Part shown: positions 17,040 to 25,457 of the stretch, piece after piece | Numbering within the stretch: the first letter of the stretch is position 1 | Layout: every line of letters begins with the position of its first letter | Assembly (NCBI RefSeq): GCF_900169265.1 | Contig: NZ_FXYX01000006.1 | Location: 62,001-126,000 of the forward strand | Origin: Brevibacterium iodinum ATCC 49514 | GTDB lineage: Bacteria > Actinomycetota > Actinomycetes > Actinomycetales > Brevibacteriaceae | Length of the DNA stretch: 64,000 nucleotides | Direction of reading: 5' to 3' | The notes under the pieces: model-generated | The model's database searches: none | What the model saw: the letters and a program-made list of their open reading frames with translations, nothing else | Told to the model about the DNA's origin: nothing | Translations under genes and position numbers: made by a program

Positions 17040-18241
17040 CCGACCGTGAGACACGTGTGAGCGAGCTCGCCGCGCGATACCTGCCTGCTGATGTGCTCGA
17101 ACGATTCCGCGAGCGAGCCGACGTCTATGACCGGGAGAACCGATTCTTCGACGAGGATCTCGCCGAACTGGGGGACCTCGGCTATCTCACCCTCTTCGTG
17201 CCCGAAACCCACGGCGGACCCGGGCTGAGCCTGTTCGAGGTCACCCGACTCCAGCAGAGGCTGGCAGCGGCGGCGCCCGGAACGGCTCTGGCAATCAACA
17301 TGCACCTCATGACCACCGGAGTGGTCAAGGCGCTGGCCGACCGCGGTGACGACTCGTTGAACTGGGTGTTCGACGAGGTCATGGCCGGTGAGATCTTCGC
17401 CTTCGGCATCTCGGAACCGTCGAACGACTGGGTTCTGCAGGGATCGAACACCGAGGCGGTGCCTACGGCCGACGGCGGATACGAACTGAGCGGAGTGAAG
17501 ATCTTCACCTCGCTGTCACCCGTGTGGACCAGGCTCATCGTCCACGGTGCCGTGGCCTCCGACGATGACGGGATCGCCGGTCCCGATGCGGACGAGCCCG
17601 CCGAGGGGCGGCTCGTCTACGGCTTCATCGAACGCGATGCACCCGGGATCACGGTCTCCGACGAATGGGATGTGCTGGGAATGCGGGCCTCGCAGTCGCG
17701 GGCGACGATCCTCGACCACGTGCCGATGAAACCCGCACGGGTCTCACGCGTCATCCCCGCCGGCAAGCACCCCGATCTGCTCACCTTTGCGATCACGAGC
17801 AACTTCCAGCTGCTCATCGCCGCCGTCTATGCCGGAGTCGCGGCACGGGCGCTCGAGCTGGGTGCCGCCGGACTGCACAAGCGGAAGTCCGCGAAGGCCG
17901 GCGTCACCTTCGCCGAGGTGCCCGAGGCCCGGACGCGCCTGGCCGATGCCCACCTCGACTTCATGCCCGTGACGGCGATGATCGACGCCTACGCTCGGGA
18001 CTTCGACGACCTCATCGACCACGGCGCCGGCTGGCCGCTGCGTCTGGTGGGGGCGAGGATCAAATCCGCAGAGGCGGCCCGCCGCAGCGCCGAGACCGCG
18101 CTGATGTGCACGAGCGGAAGCGGGTTCGGCAACAAGCACGAACTCTCCCGCCTCTTCCGCGATGCCACGGCCGGGCTCTTCCACCCGCCGAGCGCGGATG
18201 CGGCCCGTCCGATGTACGCGGCCGCGCTGCTCGACGGGTAG
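17036..18241 (+). CDS. Acyl-CoA dehydrogenase family flavoprotein
   Basis: 401 residues with acyl-CoA dehydrogenase architecture: N-terminal helices (FFDEDLAELGDLGYLTLFVPE, GGPGLSLFEV), middle beta-domain (FAFGISEPSNDW, ELSGVKIFTS, WDVLGMRASQS) and C-terminal four-helix domain. The usual catalytic Glu position near the C-terminus is not obvious (..TSGSGFGNKHELSRLFRDA..), so it may be a dehydrogenase using another base or an FMN/FAD acyl oxidoreductase. Last gene of the operon; ends before a bidirectional hairpin. Confidence 0.8.
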   Translation: MTDRETRVSELAARYLPADVLERFRERADVYDRENRFFDEDLAELGDLGYLTLFVPETHGGPGLSLFEVTRLQQRLAAAAPGTALAINMHLMTTGVVKALADRGDDSLNWVFDEVMAGEIFAFGISEPSNDWVLQGSNTEAVPTADGGYELSGVKIFTSLSPVWTRLIVHGAVASDDDGIAGPDADEPAEGRLVYGFIERDAPGITVSDEWDVLGMRASQSRATILDHVPMKPARVSRVIPAGKHPDLLTFAITSNFQLLIAAVYAGVAARALELGAAGLHKRKSAKAGVTFAEVPEARTRLADAHLDFMPVTAMIDAYARDFDDLIDHGAGWPLRLVGARIKSAEAARRSAETALMCTSGSGFGNKHELSRLFRDATAGLFHPPSADAARPMYAAALLDG

Positions 18242-18259
18242 GGAGTTCGGTCCGCCGCT

Positions 18260-18322
18260 CGTTCAAGGCGAAGCGCACTTGTCGAAAGGTGTACCCCACG
18301 AAAAGTGCGCTGACGCTTGAAC
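18260..18322. terminator. Bidirectional hairpin between convergent operons
   Basis: GTTCAAG..AGCGCACTT (18261-18280) pairs with AAGTGCGCT..CTTGAAC (18303-18321), with two small mismatches. It separates the convergent acyl-CoA dehydrogenase and E2 genes. Confidence 0.7.
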
Positions 18323-18351
18323 GACACCGAGGCGACCCTCGCCGGATGGCC

Positions 18352-19782
18352 TCAGAGCTCGGGCAGCAGTGAGATCGGGTTCTCGATGCAGTCGGCGACG
18401 AAGGTGAGGAACTCGCTCGGCTCCTGACCGTCGCACGCCCGGTGGTCGAAGACGAACGACAGGTACATCACCTTGCGCACCGTCAGCTCGCCGTCGACGA
18501 CCCACGGGCGGTCCTTGATCCGGCCGAGACCGAGCATCGCCACCTCGGGGAGGTTGATGATCGGGGCCGAACCGTCGACACCGAACACCCCGTAGTTGTT
18601 CAGGGTGAACGTGCCGCCGGTCAGCTCGGACGGATCGAACTTCCCCGAGGCGGCCTTCCCGACGGTTCCGGACACGGAGTCGCGCAGCTGCCGCAGGCTC
18701 AGCTCGCCGGCCCCGTGGACGACGGGGACCATGAGCCCGCGCGGAGTCTGCGCGGCCAGGCCGAGGTTGATGTCACCGTGGGTGACGATCTCACCGGCAG
18801 CCGTATCGATCGACGAGTTGATGATCGGGTACTTCTTCAGACCGGCCACGACGAAGCGGGCGACGAGCGAGAGCAGCGAATACTTCTCACCCGTGCGGGC
18901 CTCGAGCGCCTTCTTCGTCGCCAGCAGCTCGGTGGCGTCGACGTCGAGCCAGATTGTGGCCTCGGGGATCTCCTGCCGCGACTTCGTCAGGCGTTCGGAC
19001 ACGACCTTGCGCAGTCCCGTGATCGGGGTGCGGGTATCGCGGTCGCTCTGGTCGGAGCTCGCAGCAGGCGAAGATGCCTTCGCCGGTGACGTCCCCGCGG
19101 GGACGTGGGCAGCGGCACCTGCCCCGGACTCGATCGCGGCCATGACATCAGCCCTGGTCACGACCCCGCCGGGGCCCGTGCCGGGCAGGCTCTTGGCACT
19201 GATGCCGTGATCCTTTGCGAGCTTGCGCACCAGTGGCGAGGACACGGGGGAGACACGGTCGTTCGCAGTCGTCGATGAGTTGCTGGGGGAAGCCGGGGTT
19301 TCGGCCGGCGGCTGCGACGGGGCATCCGGGATGACGGTCGGAACAGCGGGCGCCGCCGCGTGCTTGCCGCCGAACGAGCGCTTCTTCGCCGAACGGGTCT
19401 TCGGCTCCGAAGTGCCGTAGCCGATGAGGTTCGCGCCGCTGGAGTTCTCCGTCGACGAGCCGGATTGGCTCACGCTCGCAGGCGTCCCGCCGTCACCCTC
19501 GTCACCCGCACCCATCTCGACCCCCGCCTCGGCGACGGTGAGCAGGGCCTGGCCTGCGCTGACGGTGTCCCCGGCGTTTGCGTGAAGGCTGACGACCTGC
19601 CCGGCGTACGGGCAGGGGAGCTCGACGACGGACTTCGCGGACTCGACCTCGACGACCATCTGATCGACGTGGACCTCGTCTCCGATCTCGACCTTCCACG
19701 AGATCAGCTCCGCCTCGGTGAGGCCTTCGCCGAGGTCGGGAAGGATGAACTCGCGCGTACCCGTATTCACATCAGCACTCAT
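18352..19782 (-). CDS. bkdC: Branched-chain 2-oxoacid dehydrogenase E2 (dihydrolipoyl acyltransferase)
   Basis: 476 residues from the ATG that shares a base with the E1beta stop (TGATG). One lipoyl domain with lipoyl-Lys50 in VEVESAKS (ESAK instead of the common DKA context), a Ser/Pro/Ala linker, an E3/E1-binding domain (SPLVRKLAKDHGI..SLPGTGPGGVVTRADV, ~190-225), and the catalytic acyltransferase domain ending in FVFDHRACDGQEPS with the active-site His and Asp. Transfers the acyl group from E1 to CoA. Downstream of E1alpha-E1beta, it forms a complete E1-E2 operon; the E3 gene is elsewhere. Confidence 0.88.
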   Translation of the reverse strand: MSADVNTGTREFILPDLGEGLTEAELISWKVEIGDEVHVDQMVVEVESAKSVVELPCPYAGQVVSLHANAGDTVSAGQALLTVAEAGVEMGAGDEGDGGTPASVSQSGSSTENSSGANLIGYGTSEPKTRSAKKRSFGGKHAAAPAVPTVIPDAPSQPPAETPASPSNSSTTANDRVSPVSSPLVRKLAKDHGISAKSLPGTGPGGVVTRADVMAAIESGAGAAAHVPAGTSPAKASSPAASSDQSDRDTRTPITGLRKVVSERLTKSRQEIPEATIWLDVDATELLATKKALEARTGEKYSLLSLVARFVVAGLKKYPIINSSIDTAAGEIVTHGDINLGLAAQTPRGLMVPVVHGAGELSLRQLRDSVSGTVGKAASGKFDPSELTGGTFTLNNYGVFGVDGSAPIINLPEVAMLGLGRIKDRPWVVDGELTVRKVMYLSFVFDHRACDGQEPSEFLTFVADCIENPISLLPEL

Positions 19783-20837
19783 CACAGCTCCCAATCCCAG
19801 GACTCGAGCGCATCGAGCACGCGTTCGACGGTGGGCAAGTAGAACTCCTCGAGCTTCGGCGACGGATACGGCACATCGAACCCAGTGACCCGCAGGATCG
19901 GGGCCGACAGGTAAGTAAAGTTGCGTTCGGTGAGGCGGGCGGCCACCTCGGCGCCGTATCCGCCGAACTGCGCGGCTTCGTGGATGATCGCCGCGCGCGA
20001 GGTCTTGCGCACCGAGGCGGACACGGTCTCATCGTCGAACGGTGAGAGCGTGCGCAGGTCGATGACCTCGATGGACAGTCCGTGATCGGCTCCCGCTTCG
20101 GCGGAATCGAGCGCCGTCCGCACGGTCGGACCATAGGCGAGCAGCGTGACGTCGGTGCCCTCGCGGACGACCTGCGCCCGATTCATCGGTGCCATCGACA
20201 CCGGCAGGGACAGCGTCTCCTTCATCCAGTACCGCGACTTCGGCTCCATGAACACGACCGGATCATCGGAGGCGATCGATTCGCGCAGCAGCGAATACGC
20301 GTCGGCTGGATTCGACGGCGTGACGACGGTCAGACCCGGTGTCGACGTCCAATAGGCCTCGGACGAATCCGAGTGGTGCTCGACTCCGCCGATGTCGCCG
20401 GCATAGGGAATCCGGATCGTGATCGGCAGGCTGACCCGGCCTTTCGTCCGATTCCTCATCTTCGCCACATGGGACACGATCTGCTCGAACGCAGGGTAGG
20501 CGTAGGCGTCGAACTGCATCTCGACCACGGGCCGCATCCCGTTCATCGCCATGCCGATCGCGGTGCCGATGATGCCCGACTCCGCGAGCGGCGAATCCCA
20601 TACTCGGTTCGACCCGAATTCGGCCCGCAGACCTTCCGTGACCCGGAAAACCCCGCCGAGGCGGCCGACATCCTCACCGAAGATGAGCACAGTGTCGTCG
20701 TCGGCCAGGGAGTCCCGCAGGGCTTGGTTGAGTGCCTTCGTCATCGTCACCGATGACGGGGTGGGTGCTGTCGCCGAGGCGGCTGTGGTCGTTTCGCCGT
20801 TCACCACGGTCGGATCGGTGCCCGTTTCGACGCTCAT
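19782..20837 (-). CDS. bkdB: 2-oxoacid dehydrogenase E1 component, beta subunit
   Basis: 351 residues. After a ~28-residue flexible head come the E1beta landmarks: VLIFGEDVGRLGGVFRVTEGL (thiamin-diphosphate Glu), DSPLAESGIIGTAIGMA, QFDAYAYPAFEQIVSH, RIPYAGDIGGVEHHSDS and a C-terminal transketolase-like domain (DVTLLAYGPTVRTALDSAE). Pairs with the alpha subunit for oxidative decarboxylation of branched-chain 2-oxoacids (Leu/Ile/Val catabolism and branched fatty-acid primers). ATGA overlap with E1alpha. Confidence 0.87.
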   Translation of the reverse strand: MSVETGTDPTVVNGETTTAASATAPTPSSVTMTKALNQALRDSLADDDTVLIFGEDVGRLGGVFRVTEGLRAEFGSNRVWDSPLAESGIIGTAIGMAMNGMRPVVEMQFDAYAYPAFEQIVSHVAKMRNRTKGRVSLPITIRIPYAGDIGGVEHHSDSSEAYWTSTPGLTVVTPSNPADAYSLLRESIASDDPVVFMEPKSRYWMKETLSLPVSMAPMNRAQVVREGTDVTLLAYGPTVRTALDSAEAGADHGLSIEVIDLRTLSPFDDETVSASVRKTSRAAIIHEAAQFGGYGAEVAARLTERNFTYLSAPILRVTGFDVPYPSPKLEEFYLPTVERVLDALESWDWEL

Positions 20838-21940
20838 GCGTGACCCGCCGCTGCGAGTTCGGCTTCGAGGACCTGCTGCTGCTCGGCCAGGGCAGTGCGC
20901 GGGGTCGCGTAGACGTGTGCGAAGAGTTCGCGCGGGTCGATTTCGGCCTCGGTGTTCATCGCATCGCGAACGGACGCGGCCAGGGTCTCGGCCGCCTCGG
21001 CGATCTCCTCGACGCCGGCATCGTCGAGGGCACCGGTCTGTCGCAGGTACTTCTCGAGACGGTCGATGGGATCGAACTGCTTCCAGTGCTCGACCTCCTC
21101 GGTGTCACGGTACTTCGTCGGATCGTCGGAGTTCGTGTGCGACTCCATCCGGTAGGTGAGGCACTCGATGAGGGTCGGACCATCTCCGTTCCGACCGCGC
21201 GCCAGCGCCGCGGAGACGGCGGCGAATACGGCGGCGACGTCATTGCCGTCGACGCGCAGGCCCGGCATTCCGTAGCCGGCGGCCCGGTCGGCGAGCATCG
21301 TCGCATTCGTCTGCTCCCGCAGGGGAGTGGAGATCGCGTACTGGTTGTTCTGCAGGACGAAGACCGTCGGGGTCTGCCATACGGAGGCGAAGTTGAACGC
21401 CTCGTGGGTATCGCCTTCACTGCTGGCGCCGTCGCCGAGGAAGGTCAGAGTCGCGGCGTCCTCGCCCTTGAGCTTCGCGGCCATCGCGAAGCCCGTGGCA
21501 TGCAGGGTCTGCGTCGCCAGCGGTGTCGCCGCAGGTGAGGTGTGATATTCGTGCGGATCGAAACCGCAGTGCCAGTCCCCACGGAAGGCGGCGAGGATCT
21601 CGGCGACGGGCACCCCGCGGGTCAGCAGCGCTGCCGAGTCACGGTAGGTGGGGAAGAGCCAGTCGTTCGGGGCCAGCGCAGTGGTGGCCCCCACCTCGGC
21701 GGCTTCCTGACCTGCTGCGGAGGGGTAGGTCGCGAGCCGACCCTGCCGGGTCAGGTGCGTGACCTGTGCTTCGAACCGGCGGACGAGGACCATCTGCCGG
21801 TAGAGACCGGTGAGGGTGGCATCGCTGGGGATCCGCAGCCCTTCGGTCGGAGTGTCGGTGAGCCGGCCATCTGCGCCGATGAAGCTGATCGGCTGCAGCT
21901 GGGGCAGTGAGCGGCCTGTGGTGGGAACGTCGATGGTCAT
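20834..21940 (-). CDS. bkdA: 2-oxoacid dehydrogenase E1 component, alpha subunit
   Basis: 368 residues. YRQMVLVRRFEAQ, then TYPSAAGQEAAEVG, FPTYRDSAALL, the thiamin-diphosphate motif LGDGASSEGDTHEAFNFASV, and ESHTNSDDPTKYR (phosphorylation-loop region). This fits E1alpha of the branched-chain type better than the pyruvate type, but the two are hard to separate by eye. First gene of the bkdABC operon. Confidence 0.85.
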   Translation of the reverse strand: MTIDVPTTGRSLPQLQPISFIGADGRLTDTPTEGLRIPSDATLTGLYRQMVLVRRFEAQVTHLTRQGRLATYPSAAGQEAAEVGATTALAPNDWLFPTYRDSAALLTRGVPVAEILAAFRGDWHCGFDPHEYHTSPAATPLATQTLHATGFAMAAKLKGEDAATLTFLGDGASSEGDTHEAFNFASVWQTPTVFVLQNNQYAISTPLREQTNATMLADRAAGYGMPGLRVDGNDVAAVFAAVSAALARGRNGDGPTLIECLTYRMESHTNSDDPTKYRDTEEVEHWKQFDPIDRLEKYLRQTGALDDAGVEEIAEAAETLAASVRDAMNTEAEIDPRELFAHVYATPRTALAEQQQVLEAELAAAGHA

Positions 21941-22001
21941 GGCCCCATGGTGACGTGAGGCAGATCACGATTCCATGGGTTCGAGACAGGTGCGGACGGG
22001 T

Positions 22002-22066
22002 GGCCAAACGTGCCGTCAAGTGCGGACGAACAGGCCGGTTCCGGCAGGTCCGGTGGACGTTTGGCC
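22002..22066 (-). terminator. Hairpin downstream of the YqeB-like gene
   Basis: GGCCAAACGT (22002-22011) pairs with ACGTTTGGCC (22057-22066), 45-base loop with weak internal pairing. It lies between two minus-strand genes, where a terminator for the 22096-22599 gene is expected. Confidence 0.45.
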
Positions 22067-22095
22067 GGGCTGTGGGGCGGTGTCCTCGACCGGTC

Positions 22096-22599
22096 TCAGA
22101 TCTCGCCCCAACGGTATCCGCGGGAGGTGAAAGCCTCGGCGACGGCGTCCTTCCTGCCCTCGACAGCGCCCCGGTAGGCCTGATGGCCGCCCTCGGTGAG
22201 GATCGTGAGCTTGCCGTCGGCGAAGTACGCGGTGGAGAAGGAGGCGCGGGAGATGCGCAGCGGGTGGTCGTTCTCGTCTCCGATGACGATCTCGTCGTCG
22301 GAGACGAGGACCGGGGTGTTCGAACCGGCGATGACGGCGGCGGCGATGAGTCCGAGCACGGCGCCGATGATCGGTCGGATGGCGACCACCCAGGGCTGGT
22401 CGAACCGGCTGAGCTTCTCGATCGGATCGCCGAAGGGGATGGGGAACCGCGCGGCCAGCGAGCCCAGCGTGGGCAGGAGGAATCCGAGGGCGACGCCGAT
22501 GCTCACGCACACGAAGCCGATGACGATGATGTCCGTGCGGCCGAGCTTGAAGACGGCGGGGCCCGAGGGGGTGACCGGGCTGCTGTTGTCCGTGCTCAT
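22096..22599 (-). CDS. YqeB-like membrane protein with C-terminal PH-like domain
   Basis: 167 residues from the ATG preceded by GAGGA. Two membrane helices (DIIVIGFVCVSIGVALGFLL, AIRPIIGAVLGLIAAAVIA) followed by a small beta-domain containing VLVSDDEIVIGDE and FADGKLTILTEGG and a C-terminal helix ending SRGYRWGEI. This layout matches the YqeB PH-domain family of actinobacteria, function unknown. Divergent from a TetR gene, with a TetR-like palindrome between them, so it is the probable target. Confidence 0.7.
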   Translation of the reverse strand: MSTDNSSPVTPSGPAVFKLGRTDIIVIGFVCVSIGVALGFLLPTLGSLAARFPIPFGDPIEKLSRFDQPWVVAIRPIIGAVLGLIAAAVIAGSNTPVLVSDDEIVIGDENDHPLRISRASFSTAYFADGKLTILTEGGHQAYRGAVEGRKDAVAEAFTSRGYRWGEI

Positions 22600-22626
22600 T
22601 GCGATCCTCACTCTGCGAAGCTGGGA

Positions 22627-22648
22627 TACAATCGTACCAAACTGGTAC
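22627..22648 (+). promoter_or_regulatory. -10 box and TetR-type operator
   Basis: TACAAT (22627-22632) is a good plus-strand -10 hexamer for the TetR gene at 22698. Immediately after it lies GTACCA-AAC-TGGTAC (22634-22648), a perfect 6+3+6 palindrome, overlapping the start region of both divergent genes. Expected site for the TetR protein. Confidence 0.6.
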
Positions 22649-22697
22649 ATGAGTGTTCCACTGATTGTGTTTTCGCTGATGAAGGGATGGTTCGCAC

Positions 22698-23279
22698 GTG
22701 ACCGAAGGTGCCGGAATGCGGAGGCTGGGGCGGGAGGGCCTGCTGAAGGAATCGCTGTCGGCCCTGGCGGAGAACTCGCAGGCCTCGATGCTCGAGATCG
22801 CGAGCGCGATCGGCGTCGGGCGGACGACGCTCTATCGGCATTTCGGGGATCGGGAGGCTCTCGTCGCCGAGGTGGCCCGCCTCGGCGCGCGCATGTTCGG
22901 TCGGGCCGTCCTGGACGCCCGCCCGGAGGCGGGAACCGGCCTCGAGGCGGTCGAGCGGATGTGCGAGCGGCTGTTCGCCCTCCCCGAGGTCCTGACGCTG
23001 ATGTTCGCCGACGATCCGATCGTCACCGATGACGCCTTCGCCGAGGCGGCCCCCGACGGCAGCGATGACGACGTCCTCGAGTGGGTCATCGCCCGAGGTC
23101 AGGCCGATGGTTCGATCACGGAGGAGGTTCCGGTGACCTGGGCTGCGATGTACGTCTTCCTCACCATCGGATCGGGTCACCTCTTCGGCCTCTCGGAGGA
23201 CTCGGCTGAGCCCGAGAGGCGCCGACGCGCACTCGAGCTGACGATCCGCGCGGTGCGGAAGACGCTCGCCGCCGACTGA
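22698..23279 (+). CDS. TetR family regulator
   Basis: 193 residues from a GTG start. HTH in the first 50 residues: SMLEIASAIGVGRTTLYRHFGDREALVAEV. The helical remainder is typical of TetR ligand domains (TWAAMYVFLTIGSGHLFGLSEDS). Divergent from the YqeB-like gene with a shared operator, suggesting it represses itself and that gene. Ligand unknown. Confidence 0.85.
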   Translation: MTEGAGMRRLGREGLLKESLSALAENSQASMLEIASAIGVGRTTLYRHFGDREALVAEVARLGARMFGRAVLDARPEAGTGLEAVERMCERLFALPEVLTLMFADDPIVTDDAFAEAAPDGSDDDVLEWVIARGQADGSITEEVPVTWAAMYVFLTIGSGHLFGLSEDSAEPERRRRALELTIRAVRKTLAAD

Positions 23280-23335
23280 GGCCGCGGGTGCGGATTGGGT
23301 CGAGGTGGACCGGATCGCTTGCACCCTCCCGAATC

Positions 23336-23354
23336 TCAGGTTAGGCTCACCTAT
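23336..23354 (+). promoter_or_regulatory. DtxR/IdeR iron box
   Basis: The 19-mer TCAGGTTAGGCTCACCTAT agrees with the DtxR/IdeR consensus TTAGGTTAGGCTAACCTAA at 16 of 19 positions. It is about 115 bases upstream of the siderophore-interacting protein gene, so that gene and the binding-protein gene after it should be induced by iron starvation. Confidence 0.75.
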
Positions 23355-23470
23355 GGGATATAGGGAACACCGATCTTGCTTAAGGCAGTTGACACACCTG
23401 CTTGAAGTTGTCGGCCTGCTTCTCTGTTTCTCGCTGTTTCATACGTCAAGAGACCCTCGGAGCTGACAAT

Positions 23471-25402
23471 ATGCCGCGGACTTCCAGGCCCCTGCAGGTG
23501 CTGCCGATCATCCTGCGAGAGGTGGAAGTCACCGGCATCGCGGACATCACCCCGAACATGCGACGCCTGACACTGGCAGGCGATCAGTTGAACGCCGGTG
23601 AGGTCGACGGGATGCCACGGCCTGCGTTCCGCTCCGAGGGTTTCGACGATCACGTGAAACTCGTCATCCCGCCGCCCGACGGCACAGCCCTCGATATCGG
23701 TGAGCAGCAGGAGTTCCGCTTCCAATGGAACCGGGAGGCGCTCAACCGCGCCCGCGACTACACCGTTCGCAGCGTCGATGCCGAATCGCGCTCCTTCACC
23801 GTCGACGTCGTCCGCCACGAGACCGGCCTCGCCTCGGACTGGGCCTTCGGTGTCGCGATCGGCGATCGCATCAGCTTCGCCGGGCCGAAGACCTGCGCGG
23901 GTCTGGCCGAAGGCATCGACTTCCACCTCCTCGTCGCCGACGAGACCGCCCTGCCGGCCGTCGGGCGGTGGCTCGAGGAAGCGCCGGCGGGCACCCGCGG
24001 CCACATCATCGTCGAGGTCCCCACCTCCGATGACATCCAGGACATCCCCACCGAGGCCGACGTCGAGATCGACTGGCTCGTCCGCGGCTCCATCGCCCCG
24101 GGCGAGTCGGGGCTGATGTACGAGGCCGTGAGGAGCCTCAGCCTGCCGGCCGGCCGCACCTTCGCCTGGTGCGCGGGCGAGACGCTGACCATCGCGCCCA
24201 TCCGCCGCTGCCTGCGCCGGGACCTCGGCCTGCCCAAGGAGGACGTCGAGGTCGTCGGCTACTGGCGGAAGATGCCGACCACTCCCGCCGAGACCCGTGC
24301 GGCCGAGGGCTCCGCCGGTGCGGACTCACCGGTCGAGGGCTCCGTCGCCGCATCCCCGCCCTCGGACGCCGCCGGTCCCGCGTCCGAGGATTCTGCCGCT
24401 CCCGCCGCGACCGCTGCCGCCGCGGGCGCGAGTGAGGACCGGCCCGAACCGGAGGGCACTCTCGACGTCCTCCACCAGGTCCATGAGATGACCGAACTGC
24501 TGCCCCCGATCATCACCCGGACCGCCGTGACGCTCGGCATCAACGACCTCGTCGCCGGTGGGGTGTCCACCGCCGAGGCGATCGCCGCCGAACTCGGCAT
24601 CGCAGCCGATCGCGCCCAAGCGGTGCTGACGGCCATGTGCTCCCTCGGGCTCCTCACCCGGGAGGAGCAGGACTACCGCAACACCCCCACGGGAGCGGTG
24701 CTCACCGGCGAAGGCGCCGCCGACGGGCTCGATCTGAGCAGCCCGGCACTGCTCGACCTCTTCTCGCTCGTCGACCTCATCGACGTCCTCAAGGGCGGAT
24801 TCGCCGCCCGCACCTCACGAGCCTCGACGGCGGAGGCCGACACCTGGCATGACCAGCGCGCCGCGGACGCCGAGCTCGACACCGCCCACCGCGGACGCAG
24901 CCTCGACCACCTCCAGTACGTCCTCGACCCCATTCTCGACCTCGAACCCGTGACCACGGCCGCGAGCCTCGCCCTGGCCGGCGACGTCGACGCCGAGGCG
25001 GCCGCCGCCCTGACGCGACGAGCCCCGGATTCGGGGCGGACGATCCACACCCCGGCAGCGCAGGCCCTGGCCGGCGGCGAGGACTGGCCGAGCGTCGACT
25101 GCACGCTCGTGATCGCCGGACTGACCGGACGCTCCCGAGACGCTATCGGTTCGCTGCTGGATCGCATGCTCGCCGCGAGTCGGACCCTGGTCATCGTCGA
25201 GCCCTTCACCGACGACGCCGAGGCCGATGACCATCAGGCCGAAGAGCTCATCACGACCCTGGCCACCACCGGCAACCCGACGCTGACCAGCGGTGAGCTC
25301 ACCGCGACTCTGCGCGGACTCGGGGCCGCCGAGGTCGAGGTGAGAGACATCGGGTGGGGCTTCGGCCGCTTCCGCTCGGCCGTCATCGCCACCAGCTCCT
25401 GA
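23471..25402 (+). CDS. Siderophore-interacting protein fused to a methyltransferase-like domain
   Basis: 643 residues. Residues ~1-275 are a complete SIP/ViuB flavin reductase: MRRLTLAGDQLN, RDYTVRSVD (FAD binding), GPKTCAGLAEG, LLVADETALPAVGRWLEE (NAD(P)H site) and FAWCAGE. They release iron from ferri-siderophores. An Ala/Ser/Pro linker (~276-335) joins a second module: LPPIITRTAVTLGINDLVAG, a winged helix (STAEAIAAELGIAADRAQAV) and a Rossmann-like part (TLVIVEPF). That resembles plant-type O-methyltransferases, but the glycine-rich SAM motif is missing at the expected place (AASLALAGDVDAEAA). Start chosen at the ATG with GGAG 8 bases upstream. Iron-regulated by the box at 23336. Confidence 0.8.
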   Translation: MPRTSRPLQVLPIILREVEVTGIADITPNMRRLTLAGDQLNAGEVDGMPRPAFRSEGFDDHVKLVIPPPDGTALDIGEQQEFRFQWNREALNRARDYTVRSVDAESRSFTVDVVRHETGLASDWAFGVAIGDRISFAGPKTCAGLAEGIDFHLLVADETALPAVGRWLEEAPAGTRGHIIVEVPTSDDIQDIPTEADVEIDWLVRGSIAPGESGLMYEAVRSLSLPAGRTFAWCAGETLTIAPIRRCLRRDLGLPKEDVEVVGYWRKMPTTPAETRAAEGSAGADSPVEGSVAASPPSDAAGPASEDSAAPAATAAAAGASEDRPEPEGTLDVLHQVHEMTELLPPIITRTAVTLGINDLVAGGVSTAEAIAAELGIAADRAQAVLTAMCSLGLLTREEQDYRNTPTGAVLTGEGAADGLDLSSPALLDLFSLVDLIDVLKGGFAARTSRASTAEADTWHDQRAADAELDTAHRGRSLDHLQYVLDPILDLEPVTTAASLALAGDVDAEAAAALTRRAPDSGRTIHTPAAQALAGGEDWPSVDCTLVIAGLTGRSRDAIGSLLDRMLAASRTLVIVEPFTDDAEADDHQAEELITTLATTGNPTLTSGELTATLRGLGAAEVEVRDIGWGFGRFRSAVIATSS

Positions 25403-25457
25403 CCCCCTCGAACACCCCTCGAGGCCTCAACCCGCCAGATTCGAACAAGGAAGATCC

